A stretch of DNA of 7,288 nt from Alphaproteobacteria bacterium UBA2954 (GCA_002348585.1 DEBO01000065.1:1-7288), one strand, 5' to 3'. Shown: positions 1-6,804, counted from the stretch's first letter. Translations and numbers: made by a program. Notes: generated from the letters alone by a model not told the origin.

Positions 1-803
1 ATAAGGATGACTAGCCGCCTGTCAAACCGGTCAGACATGCGACCAATTGGATATTGCATGACTACATTTGCGATTGTGAAAGAGGCTAGAAAAATTGATC
101 CCTGCTGATTTGTCATGCCGATGATGTTTGCAAAAACTGCACCCATCCCAAAAATCATTGATGCTGCGAAACCTTGCAATCCCATTCCCACAAAGGCCAG
201 TGGCGAAATTTGGAATAAGCGGCGGAGCGGCACAGTTTCTGGTTCTAAAAATTCTGGTGCCTGAGATGCAGTAACCAATATCGGCACTACCGCCACTGAA
301 ACGAGAATTGATACAGTCAGAAATAGGATGTTGGTTATCCCATCATCAAGGCCGCCAAACAGTTGTCCTACGCTCAACCCAGCCATAGTAATGATCATGT
401 AAACGGCCAGCATTTGGCCACGTGTTTCATTTGTGGACTTTTCATTTAGCCAACTTTCAACCACAATATACATGCCAGCATAGGCAAAGCCGGTGAACAA
501 GCGCATGACCGTCCATAAAACTGGGTCCACCGCAATTATATGAATAAGAACGGCGGCTGAAGCGATAGCTGAAAGTGCACCGAATGTGCGGATATGTCCG
601 ACGTCCTGCAGAATTTTTGGCACTAAATGAGAGCCACCAAAAAAGCCAACAAAATATCCGCCCATCATCAATCCAGATACCGTTGTGGTGAAACCGGCAG
701 ACGAGGCCCTGACCCCTAATAGGAAGACCAGAATTCCATTCCCAATCATGATAAGTAACAGGCCAAAAAATAATGGCCATGAGGAAATTAAAGAGCGAAA
801 CAT
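1..803 (-). CDS. MFS transporter, YcaD-like, C-terminal part beyond the left edge
   Basis: Reading leftward from ATG 803-801, the frame stays open for 267 codons to the window edge, about two thirds of a usual 12-helix MFS protein (around 400 aa). It is strongly hydrophobic. Residues 100-135 (MRLFTGFAYAG, then VVESWLNE and RGQMLAVYM) match the TM4-TM5 region of the E. coli YcaD type. YPIGRMSDRFDRR at 251-263 is the MFS motif A of the second half (GxxxDRxxRR). The substrate is unknown; family members act as inner-membrane exporters or permeases. The start is ambiguous: GGAG lies 10 bases before ATG 803 and only 4 before an in-frame ATG at 809, which would add two residues. The gene lies 176 bases beyond the glnE stop on the same strand, so it probably has its own promoter, though I see no convincing -35/-10 pair. 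The family call is firm; the YcaD subfamily is likely. Confidence 0.88.
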   Translation of the reverse strand, partial: MFRSLISSWPLFFGLLLIMIGNGILVFLLGVRASSAGFTTTVSGLMMGGYFVGFFGGSHLVPKILQDVGHIRTFGALSAIASAAVLIHIIAVDPVLWTVMRLFTGFAYAGMYIVVESWLNEKSTNETRGQMLAVYMIITMAGLSVGQLFGGLDDGITNILFLTVSILVSVAVVPILVTASQAPEFLEPETVPLRRLFQISPLAFVGMGLQGFAASMIFGMGAVFANIIGMTNQQGSIFLASFTIANVVMQYPIGRMSDRFDRRLVIL

Positions 804-935
804 AATCATTGATCTCCGGACTAGTTTAGCATTACCTATCTCTCAGGATTTTACTGAAATACAATCTTCTTCTTACCTCTTTATGAAGCCTCGAATATCT
901 GTAAGAAAAAGGTCTTGCTAATCTAAATCCGTCTC

Positions 936-964
936 AAAAAAGTCGTGTTCAGATTAATCTCACG
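936..964 (-). terminator. Possible weak intrinsic terminator after glnE
   Basis: On the minus strand, 15 bases past the glnE stop, CGTG (964-961) can pair with CACG (947-944), and AGA with TCT inside it across a TTAA loop. A three-base GAA bulge interrupts the stem. AC and then six T (941-936) follow. The placement is right for a Rho-independent terminator of the MATE-glnE transcript, but the stem is short, interrupted and not GC-rich, so it may be leaky or inactive. Confidence 0.4.
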
Positions 965-979
965 CTTTAATCGTAATAA

Positions 980-3862
980 TCAGTCGGTCGACTGCAAAAA
1001 GCTATCTAATGCGGAAGCTATATGCCTACAGATATTTTCTATATGAAGGGGGATGTCGCCGGCTGTTGCTAGACCAAGCTGGTCTGCTAGAGCTTGCCAG
1101 GTTTGAGGGTTTTCAGACGCAGTCATTTCACCTGATGACCTGCCCAGACATAGGCTTGTAAAGTGAAGGATAAGCTCCAAATCATGCAGACCTGAGCATA
1201 CTTTTCTGATCATATCCTTCTGGCTAGACTTTCGGATTAGCTTTTGCAGCATAATTTGAGCACCGCCTGCAGGATCACTTACTAGGGCAGTGTGGCCACC
1301 TTTAACTGCCATTAAAATTGCTAAAAATTCGGCATCTAAAAACCCGCCAGGGCGTTTTTTCAAGGCTTGAGCTGCGCTGGGATTAGTCCTTAGACGCTGT
1401 CGCATCAGACGGATATCTTCGAACAAACTCTTTGGCACTGGCGGAGAGGTCTTAATATTTAAAAGTGTCTGTTGCACGGTAGTAACGAACGTCTTATCTA
1501 CATTAATAGTCCTCGCTTTAAGGAAGGCACAATATTCCCATGGCCATGCTTCACCTGCGAAATAGGCAGAGAGTCTCTGAATATGAATCGCCAAAGAACC
1601 TGCTTTTCCGTCGGGGCGGAGGCGTGTATCTACATCAAACAATTTGCCCTTTGTTGTTTGTGCAGACAGCCAACTGATGATTAGCTGAGACAACCTATTA
1701 TAATAGCGCCCAGCCTCTAAAGCCTGTTGGCCATCTGATAGAGTGTTGGAAGGGCTGTCATAAACAAACATCAGGTCTAAATCTGAAACGGATGTAAGCT
1801 GCTGACAACCTAGGCGGCCTAACCCAATTACCGCAAATTGTTCCTCTGGCAATTGGCCGTAACGCCTGCGCATGTCCTGACGCGCCATCTTTGTGATTTC
1901 ATGAATGCATATATCGGCAATTTCAGATAGGCGGGCACTGGCCTCTCGCACATTGCACAATCCCTGCAGCAAATGCACATCTACCCTAAACCTCTCTTCA
2001 CTCGCCCATAAACATAGCTGGTTTAGGGCTTGTTCTGGTCCGCCAGCCTCTCTTGCATATTCTGTAATCGATCGTAGACTAAGAGGATCAGTTGCAAAGG
2101 GGGTGAAAAATTCTGTGTTTAGTAGCAGGTCAAACAAGCCAGGCTTTTGGCCAAGCTGCCGGGTCAGAGCGGGTGCTTTGACCAGCACACTACCAACAAG
2201 GTCAGCTAATTGTGGATAATGCACAAACAGGGCAAAAATCTGTGCCCCTGCGGGCAAATTCCGAATCAAATCTGTAAAGCAGGCAAAAGCAGCATCCGGA
2301 TCAACTGCATCGCCCAAACGCCTGAGGAAAGCAGGCAGAAACTGTGTCAAATAATGGCGAGCCTTCTCGCTTCTTGTGGCAGGAATACGTCCCGACATCC
2401 AGCCGTCAATGATATCTAACATATCCTCAGGGCGTGAGAAGCCAATTTCAGCCAACCAGTAGAAATTTGCTTTTCTATCAGCAGAACTGGCTAACTTGTA
2501 ATCCTTACTATTTGCAATTTTCTGATGTGCGGCGAGCAGCTTGTCCATCAGAGGGTGCGCACACGCTGCTTTTGTTTCGGCCTGCAGTCGTTGCAGCTCA
2601 TCACGTAATGCAGCAGCATTCTGGTGGCCGGCGAAAGCTGCAAATCGGTTCATATCTTCTAGATTGCGGGGCATGTTGTGTGTTTGGGTGTCTCGCAGAT
2701 ATTGCAATCTGTGTTCTAGCCGCCGCCAATTGCTGTAACAGGCCTTCATTGAGGAAACTTGATCTGCATTTAGCCAGCCTTCATCTTCAAGTGCGTCAAG
2801 AGCTGCAAAGGTTTGGCTCTGTTGAAACTTGGGATGCCGCCCGCCGCCAAGAAGCTGTAGAAGATGGGTTAGTAATTCGATATGTCTGATCCCAAACGCA
2901 CCCAATTTCACATCAAATCCCAGATAATCTGGTGCTGGAGGCAGATGGCGTAACCATATCTGCAAGTCATCCAGAACAGTGTAATCTAGATTGCGCCGCC
3001 AGATGAAAGATGAAATTTGCGCTAAAAAGTAACGGCCGAGTTCTAAGTTACCTGCGACGGGCCTTGCTCTTATGAATGCTGCTCTTTCCCATGTGCGAGC
3101 GATTGATTCATAATAAGAAACAGCCGCATCAGTTGTAAGGCACAATGGGGTTCCCGCCGGATCAGGACGCAACCTAAAGTCAACGCGCCAGCCAAAGCCA
3201 TCTTTTGTCTGTTGACTGAGCAACTGGCTTAATCTGCGAGTCATTGTATTAAAATGTTTGGCCTGCTTTTCTGATGCACTAGGATCTTTTGTTTTGTCTG
3301 TATGCGGATCATACAAAGAGATTAGGTCAATGTCAGATGAATAATTTAGCTCGCCCGCACCAAGCTTGCCGAGGCCGATGATTACCCACCCACACTCCTC
3401 AACAGCCCGTCCTTTTAATAAGGATGTGACGACACCCTGCAAGGCGAACTCAGCAATCTGTGTTAGCAATGCCCAGGATTGCTGAATATTTATAAAGGCC
3501 AGAAGCTCACTAAACGCAATCGCCAGATGCGAACGGTTACGAAACTTCCGGATATCAGCCAACAACCGTTGATCATTGGGGTTATCCTTAAAAGCTGCTT
3601 GCCATTGTTCTTTGCTTTCATTTAACACTTGTTCCCAGTTGCCAGCCATAAGCGCAGGCACATCATCTGCAAATAAGCCAGCCAGCCGTTGCAAGTGCGG
3701 ACTTTCTGCCAGAACGGCTGCCAGCTGACCAATCTGTTCAGTAGAGGCTGTGTGTCCAGCCAGAAGGGTGGCGTCCTTGTGCCAACCAGCTGCTTGGTGT
3801 GCATCCAGTTCAGAAGCCAGTTGCGGTAATGCGGCTTTGTCTAATGCCTTTGTGTTTCCCAT
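980..3862 (-). CDS. glnE: Bifunctional glutamine synthetase adenylyltransferase / adenylyl-removing enzyme
   Basis: This 960-residue cytoplasmic protein attaches AMP to a tyrosine of each glutamine synthetase subunit when nitrogen is plentiful and removes it when nitrogen is short, under control of the PII protein and glutamine. It has the two duplicated nucleotidyltransferase halves of the family. In the N-terminal (removase) half GLGKLGAGELNYSSDIDL sits at 163-180 and RVDFRLRPDPAG at 226-237. In the C-terminal (transferase) half GLGRLGCQQLTSVSDLDL sits at 680-697 and DVDTRLRPDGKAG at 743-755. The SDxDL metal-binding aspartates are intact in both. WERAAFIRARPVAGN (258-272) and PGGFLDAEF (838-846) also fit. 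GIRHIEL at 324-330 departs from the usual GIREIEF. Length is normal. The start follows a weak GAG four bases upstream of ATG. It is 15 bases downstream of the MATE gene, so the two are probably co-transcribed. Confidence 0.97.
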   Translation of the reverse strand: MGNTKALDKAALPQLASELDAHQAAGWHKDATLLAGHTASTEQIGQLAAVLAESPHLQRLAGLFADDVPALMAGNWEQVLNESKEQWQAAFKDNPNDQRLLADIRKFRNRSHLAIAFSELLAFINIQQSWALLTQIAEFALQGVVTSLLKGRAVEECGWVIIGLGKLGAGELNYSSDIDLISLYDPHTDKTKDPSASEKQAKHFNTMTRRLSQLLSQQTKDGFGWRVDFRLRPDPAGTPLCLTTDAAVSYYESIARTWERAAFIRARPVAGNLELGRYFLAQISSFIWRRNLDYTVLDDLQIWLRHLPPAPDYLGFDVKLGAFGIRHIELLTHLLQLLGGGRHPKFQQSQTFAALDALEDEGWLNADQVSSMKACYSNWRRLEHRLQYLRDTQTHNMPRNLEDMNRFAAFAGHQNAAALRDELQRLQAETKAACAHPLMDKLLAAHQKIANSKDYKLASSADRKANFYWLAEIGFSRPEDMLDIIDGWMSGRIPATRSEKARHYLTQFLPAFLRRLGDAVDPDAAFACFTDLIRNLPAGAQIFALFVHYPQLADLVGSVLVKAPALTRQLGQKPGLFDLLLNTEFFTPFATDPLSLRSITEYAREAGGPEQALNQLCLWASEERFRVDVHLLQGLCNVREASARLSEIADICIHEITKMARQDMRRRYGQLPEEQFAVIGLGRLGCQQLTSVSDLDLMFVYDSPSNTLSDGQQALEAGRYYNRLSQLIISWLSAQTTKGKLFDVDTRLRPDGKAGSLAIHIQRLSAYFAGEAWPWEYCAFLKARTINVDKTFVTTVQQTLLNIKTSPPVPKSLFEDIRLMRQRLRTNPSAAQALKKRPGGFLDAEFLAILMAVKGGHTALVSDPAGGAQIMLQKLIRKSSQKDMIRKVCSGLHDLELILHFTSLCLGRSSGEMTASENPQTWQALADQLGLATAGDIPLHIENICRHIASALDSFLQSTD

Positions 3863-3877
3863 ATACTCAAATTCTCT

Positions 3878-5290
3878 TCAGTTATTGACAGAAACATTCA
3901 AAAGACGAGCATGACCGGAGTTCACCAGATGCATACGGCGCCACCATCTGGTTACAAGTATAATTGCATTCAAGGTTAATCCCAATCCTAGACCAGCCCA
4001 TACTGCCACTGGCCCCCATTTCAGCCAGAAGGCCATCAGAACTCCGCTGCCTAGGCTGACAATCCAAAAACAAATAAATCCGTAAAATGCTGGGATTTTT
4101 GTATCATTCAAACCCCGCAGATTTGCCGTTGCAATTACCTGCAGACTATCACCAAGCTGAAACAAAGCAGTTATCAATAACATTGGCACAACAAGAGCAA
4201 TTGTCTGCGCACTAAGTGAATCTGTTGGATTGATAAACAAAAATCCTAGCTTTTCAGCAAAAATAAAAATCATACCAGTCAGTAGAATAGCCATCAAACA
4301 GCCAAGAAAGAGACCCCCATTGCCATACTGGCTAACCTGATGCAGGTTACCTGCTCCGGCAGATCGCCCGACTTTAACAGCACAGGCTTGCGCAACAGAT
4401 AGCGGAATCATAAAGACCATAGCAGCGATTTGATTTGAAATAGCGGCGGCTGCTAGAGAGCTAGCGCCAAACAGGCCAATAATAAAAGCGGCAACGCTGA
4501 ACATGCCAGTTTCAGACATGACCAGAAAGCCATTTGGCCAGCCTATCTGAATAATTTTTTTCATGATGGGGACATCTACAGCCCACCACCGCTTAAAAGG
4601 TTGTGTAGCCGCAAAAGGCTTTTTGATCTTGATCATCAGTCCTAGATACAGGCACATAATGATGTACGTAAGCGATGTGGCAAGGGCAATACCGCCCAAC
4701 CCAAAAGAAGGTAAGCCAAACAGGCCATGCGCTAATATTGGATTAGCGCACAGATTAAATCCCAGACCAACAAGAGTGGCGTTAAGCTGGGGTCTGGTCT
4801 CGCCATGTCCCGTCGTAAAAAACCGCATGGACAGAAAAATTAAAGAAGCAGGCAGACCAAAAGCTGACCAAAACAGAAAATTGCGTGCATGTGTGGCGAT
4901 TTCTTTTGACTGCCCTAAAGTAAGCAAAATCGTCTCACCAGCCAGCAAAGGGATCATAAAACACAAACCGAGACCAGCCGATAAGATAAGCCCTTGTCGG
5001 AAGACGCGGCGGGCAATTTCAGGCTGTTCCGCACCCAAGGACTGGGCAACCAATGCTGAGATAATACTTAGTAACCCAAGCGACACAAAATAAAAGGGCT
5101 GATATAGGCGTACCGCAAGTGACCCTGCCGCTAGGTCAAAAGTGCTCAACTGGCCCATCATCCATAAATCTGCTGTCAAAATTCCAATTGAAGCAAATTG
5201 CGCAATACATATGGGCAAGGCAAAGCGGCCTATTTCAAAGAGCAATGATAAAGTTGGCCTCGTAAAAGGTAAAAGTGCTTCTCCTGACAT
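3878..5290 (-). CDS. MATE-family multidrug/Na+ (or H+) antiporter, NorM type
   Basis: A 470-residue inner-membrane protein with about 12 hydrophobic segments, the usual MATE size. Three acidic residues correspond to the cation-site residues of Vibrio NorM (D36, E255, D371): D41 in ILTADLWMMG, E260 in GWPNGFLVMSE and D381 in LFQLGDSLQV. VGRSAGAGN (307-315) and LRGLNDTKIP (391-400) are also typical. It should export cationic drugs or metabolites in exchange for Na+ or H+; the substrate cannot be read from sequence. Start choice: the frame is open upstream to an ATG at 5557, but ATG 5290 has AGGG with a 5-base spacer and begins just before the first MATE helix. Alternatives at 5332 or 5359 lack a good ribosome site. 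The extra upstream 89 codons look non-native and overlap the divergent leader region. The stop lies 15 bases before glnE. Confidence 0.92.
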   Translation of the reverse strand: MSGEALLPFTRPTLSLLFEIGRFALPICIAQFASIGILTADLWMMGQLSTFDLAAGSLAVRLYQPFYFVSLGLLSIISALVAQSLGAEQPEIARRVFRQGLILSAGLGLCFMIPLLAGETILLTLGQSKEIATHARNFLFWSAFGLPASLIFLSMRFFTTGHGETRPQLNATLVGLGFNLCANPILAHGLFGLPSFGLGGIALATSLTYIIMCLYLGLMIKIKKPFAATQPFKRWWAVDVPIMKKIIQIGWPNGFLVMSETGMFSVAAFIIGLFGASSLAAAAISNQIAAMVFMIPLSVAQACAVKVGRSAGAGNLHQVSQYGNGGLFLGCLMAILLTGMIFIFAEKLGFLFINPTDSLSAQTIALVVPMLLITALFQLGDSLQVIATANLRGLNDTKIPAFYGFICFWIVSLGSGVLMAFWLKWGPVAVWAGLGLGLTLNAIILVTRWWRRMHLVNSGHARLLNVSVNN

Positions 5291-5318
5291 ATTAGCCCTA
5301 ATAAAAAAGAGGGAAATA

Positions 5319-5333
5319 GATGCTGTCAGCATC
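5319..5333. promoter_or_regulatory. Perfect dyad upstream of the MATE gene, possible operator
   Basis: GATGCTGTCAGCATC is a perfect inverted repeat: two 6-base arms, GATGCT and AGCATC, around GTC. It begins 28 bases upstream of the preferred MATE start, in its 5' leader or promoter region. It could be a binding site for a dimeric repressor, or a small hairpin in the MATE mRNA. It would be coding only if MATE began at the unsupported ATG 5332 or further upstream. I do not recognise it as the site of a named regulator. Confidence 0.4.
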
Positions 5334-5409
5334 AAAGCAGGACTAACTGGGAATGTCATGCAAAAAGATTTTGCCGGAACTAAGCAAGTTTTTGGAAGAC
5401 AGCAGATTG

Positions 5410-5457
5410 TTTTTTTTTGAAAAAACCAACCGCTCAGGGAGTTTTTAAGTATATATT
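5410..5457 (+). promoter_or_regulatory. AT-rich promoter candidate for the leader and RND operon
   Basis: Nine T (5410-5418), a G and six A (5420-5425) form an A-tract of the kind that bends DNA or serves as an UP element. TATATT at 5452-5457 is a plausible -10 box; transcription from it would begin near 5464, a few bases before the leader ribosome site at 5471-5477. The A-tract would then lie roughly 40 to 55 bases upstream of the start point, where an UP element acts. No good -35 hexamer sits 16-18 bases upstream of TATATT, and TTGAAA at 5417-5422 is too far away, so any promoter here is weak, activator-dependent or misplaced by me. Confidence 0.35.
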
Positions 5458-5482
5458 GTAAGGTAAGGAGAAGGAGGCGTAC

Positions 5483-5536
5483 ATGAGCCTTATCTTTGTC
5501 CCTGTAAAACTTCGTTTTAGATACCAGAGTTGTTAA
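5483..5536 (+). CDS. Putative 17-aa leader peptide upstream of the RND efflux operon
   Basis: This small ORF encodes MSLIFVPVKLRFRYQSC. AAGGAGG at 5471-5477 lies five bases before its ATG and is the strongest ribosome-binding site in the window, better than those of the four large genes with visible starts; that is the main evidence for translation. Its stop ends 43 bases before the adaptor ATG, in another frame. The peptide holds two overlapping basic-X-basic triplets, K9-L10-R11 and R11-F12-R13, the motif known to arrest ribosomes in the presence of macrolides in some Erm leaders. Its start, MSLIFV, resembles the MYLIFM leader of msrD and the SIFVI segment of the ErmC leader. Codons 7-9 contain CCTGTAA, complementary to the adaptor's ribosome-site region. 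I infer a regulatory leader; similarity in so short a peptide can arise by chance. The ORF is not a known named gene. Confidence 0.5.
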   Translation: MSLIFVPVKLRFRYQSC

Positions 5537-5573
5537 TATTTTTAACTTACAGGTCACACTAAATTCTTACAGG
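5501..5573 (+). promoter_or_regulatory. Candidate translational attenuator in the RND operon leader RNA
   Basis: CCTGTAA at 5501-5507, inside the leader ORF, is perfectly complementary to TTACAGG at 5547-5553 and again at 5567-5573. The second target contains the AGG that serves the adaptor start at 5580. Two local hairpins compete or stack with these: TAAAAC-TTC-GTTTTA (5505-5519), which shares bases with CCTGTAA, and GTTAA-TATTT-TTAAC (5532-5546), which spans the leader stop and abuts the first TTACAGG. A ribosome halted around leader codons 5-12 would cover CCTGTAA and keep it from pairing, leaving the adaptor site free. The complementarity is observed; the switch is inference. Seven base pairs is short for loops of 39 and 59 bases. 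Confidence 0.35.
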
Positions 5574-5574
5574 T
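5546..5574 (+). repeat. Tandem direct repeat CTTACAGGT, 20-bp period
   Basis: CTTACAGGT occurs at 5546-5554 and exactly at 5566-5574, a 20-base period, close to two turns of the DNA helix. The second copy carries the ribosome site of the RND adaptor. The repeat could be a DNA site for a regulator binding one face of the helix, or an RNA element offering two alternative partners for CCTGTAA at 5501-5507. A related sequence, TTCTTACAG, also occurs upstream of the MFS gene on the minus strand (907-899). Confidence 0.6.
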
Positions 5575-5579
5575 AGATT

Positions 5580-6749
5580 ATGTTATTAATCAGAGTCATC
5601 CTTACCAAGGTGCTTCCTGCGCTGCTAATTTTAGGTTTTTTTATTTCTGTTTATAGCTGGTTGCAGGCAACAAAGCAGACCGTCAAATCTCAAGCGCCTG
5701 AAGAACAAAACTGGATTGTCCGAAGTGTGGCTGTCCAGCAAGTTGATGTTCAAACGTTGGAACAGGCTTTTGGAACAGTTGTTGCCGCTAGAGAAGCGCA
5801 TCTTCGGTTTGGAGTTTCTGGTGAGGTGGATCGTGTCTCAAATGATTTACGCAATGGAGCAGACGTCAAAACAGGCGCTGTACTCGCCAGCTTAGACACA
5901 GAACGCTTACAGCTAGCTCTTGATAAAGTTGAAGTGCAAATAAAAGCGGAAACGTCCCAAATCAAAGAATTTACTGTTCAGCTGGCGCTGCGCCAAAGGA
6001 TGGCAGAACGGGCTCAATCCTTGTCTGAAAAAGGTGTTGGCTCACAAGCTGAGGTGGATGACGCAGAGCTGGCTGTCTCGCAAGCTTCAAACCAGCTGGC
6101 CATGGCAAAATCAAGGCTGGCAGAATTAAAGGTAAGTCTGCGCCGGCATCGTAAAGATTTAGGAGATGCCGTTCTTAAAGCCCCCTTTGATGGGTCACTG
6201 TCTGGCGTTGATCTGGCGATAGGTAATCAGGTTAGCAACACTTATTTAGTTGCGACCCTGACTGATCTATCCAGCCTTGAGGTTTCATTTGTTGTTCCTG
6301 CTGACATCTATGCCAATGTCATAAATTTAATTGGCCAGCAGGTCGCTTTAAGCTGGTCATCTGAAGGAAGTGTTGTGTCAGAAACGACAGCGACCATCAC
6401 GCGTGCCGAGGTTGTTGTTGACCGAAAAGAGGGTGGAGGCCGTCTTTATGCTGAGCTGCCAGATGATGCCGCGCGGTCTGTGCCGCCTGGAGCATTTGTT
6501 GAGGTGTCTTATTATGGACGGATGATGACCGGTGTAATTGAACTGCCTGAAGAAGCACTTGTTGGCCAAGACCAAGTGTTTGTAATTGAACAGGGCCGTG
6601 CAATGCAGCGGCAGGTTGTTTTGCTGCACCGCAGCCCAGGATGGATTTGGGTGCGTGGTGATTTGAAGACAGGTGATAAAGTAATCGCAACGCGGTTGCC
6701 GGGTATTGGTAATGGCCTTCGTGTCCGAGCGGTTACATCTGTTCAGTAA
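5580..6749 (+). CDS. RND efflux pump periplasmic adaptor (membrane fusion protein, HlyD/AcrA family)
   Basis: A 389-residue adaptor that links an inner-membrane RND permease to an outer-membrane TolC-type channel. Residues 7-27 form a hydrophobic N-terminal anchor or uncleaved signal; there is no lipobox cysteine, so it is not an AcrA-style lipoprotein. Two lipoyl halves lie near 70-105 and 197-225 (ending in LKAPFDGSLSGV), flanking an alpha-helical coiled-coil hairpin at about 108-195. R144, L148 and S155 fit the R-x3-L-x6-S tip motif used to dock TolC-like channels. A beta-barrel domain (about 230-310) and a membrane-proximal domain (about 318-389) follow. ATG 5580 is the first possible start: an in-frame TAG stands at 5574-5576. 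Its ribosome site is only a modest AGG, six bases upstream, within a repeat that may be masked by pairing. The permease gene begins 55 bases after the stop. Confidence 0.95.
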   Translation: MLLIRVILTKVLPALLILGFFISVYSWLQATKQTVKSQAPEEQNWIVRSVAVQQVDVQTLEQAFGTVVAAREAHLRFGVSGEVDRVSNDLRNGADVKTGAVLASLDTERLQLALDKVEVQIKAETSQIKEFTVQLALRQRMAERAQSLSEKGVGSQAEVDDAELAVSQASNQLAMAKSRLAELKVSLRRHRKDLGDAVLKAPFDGSLSGVDLAIGNQVSNTYLVATLTDLSSLEVSFVVPADIYANVINLIGQQVALSWSSEGSVVSETTATITRAEVVVDRKEGGGRLYAELPDDAARSVPPGAFVEVSYYGRMMTGVIELPEEALVGQDQVFVIEQGRAMQRQVVLLHRSPGWIWVRGDLKTGDKVIATRLPGIGNGLRVRAVTSVQ

Positions 6750-6752
6750 GAG

Positions 6753-6804
6753 CAATCAGTGACCTAAAATACAGATTTATTAATATTAGAAAAGTAGGTG
6801 ATTG
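6753..6804 (+). promoter_or_regulatory. Possible RNA pairing masking the RND permease ribosome site
   Basis: In the 55-base gap between the adaptor stop (6747-6749) and the permease ATG (6805), CAATC (6753-6757) and ACCT (6762-6765) can pair with GATTG (6800-6804) and AGGT (6796-6799), nine base pairs with a four-base AGTG bulge and a 30-base loop. The paired segment contains the permease Shine-Dalgarno and reaches the base before its start codon. Ribosomes finishing the adaptor at 6749 would cover or open the left arm, so the structure could make permease translation depend on adaptor translation. The complementarity is seen; the role is inferred. Confidence 0.3.

Noticed and set aside
457..780. 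Minus-strand 107-codon ORF
   Set aside because: It is a frame-shifted shadow of the MFS transporter, whose own frame runs open from 803 to the window edge and gives clear MFS motifs.
685..921. Plus-strand 78-codon ORF overlapping the MFS start and the gap after glnE
   Set aside because: Mostly antisense to the MFS gene; the translation resembles no protein family and has no good ribosome site.
921..956. TAATCT (922-927) and AGATTA (951-956) as a hairpin
   Set aside because: A six-base AT-rich match with a 23-base loop is easily expected by chance; the CGTG/CACG structure beside a T-run is the better terminator candidate.
1472..2889. Several plus-strand ORFs opposite glnE, the longest 151 codons at 2434-2889
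   Set aside because: All lie antisense to an intact, well-conserved glnE, have cysteine-rich random-looking translations, and need no separate explanation.
4563..5420. Plus-strand ORFs of 176 and 92 codons opposite the MATE gene
   Set aside because: They are antisense shadows of a membrane-protein gene; the products show no domain or membrane character.
5401..5425. T9 run as a Rho-independent terminator on the plus strand
   Set aside because: There is no GC-rich hairpin before it and no plus-strand gene upstream that would need it.
5291..5557. Upstream extension of the MATE gene to an ATG at 5557 (559 aa)
   Set aside because: The added 89 residues have no MATE character, would make the protein longer than the family norm, and cross the leader ORF on the other strand. 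ATG 5290 has a better ribosome site and sits at the expected place before helix 1.
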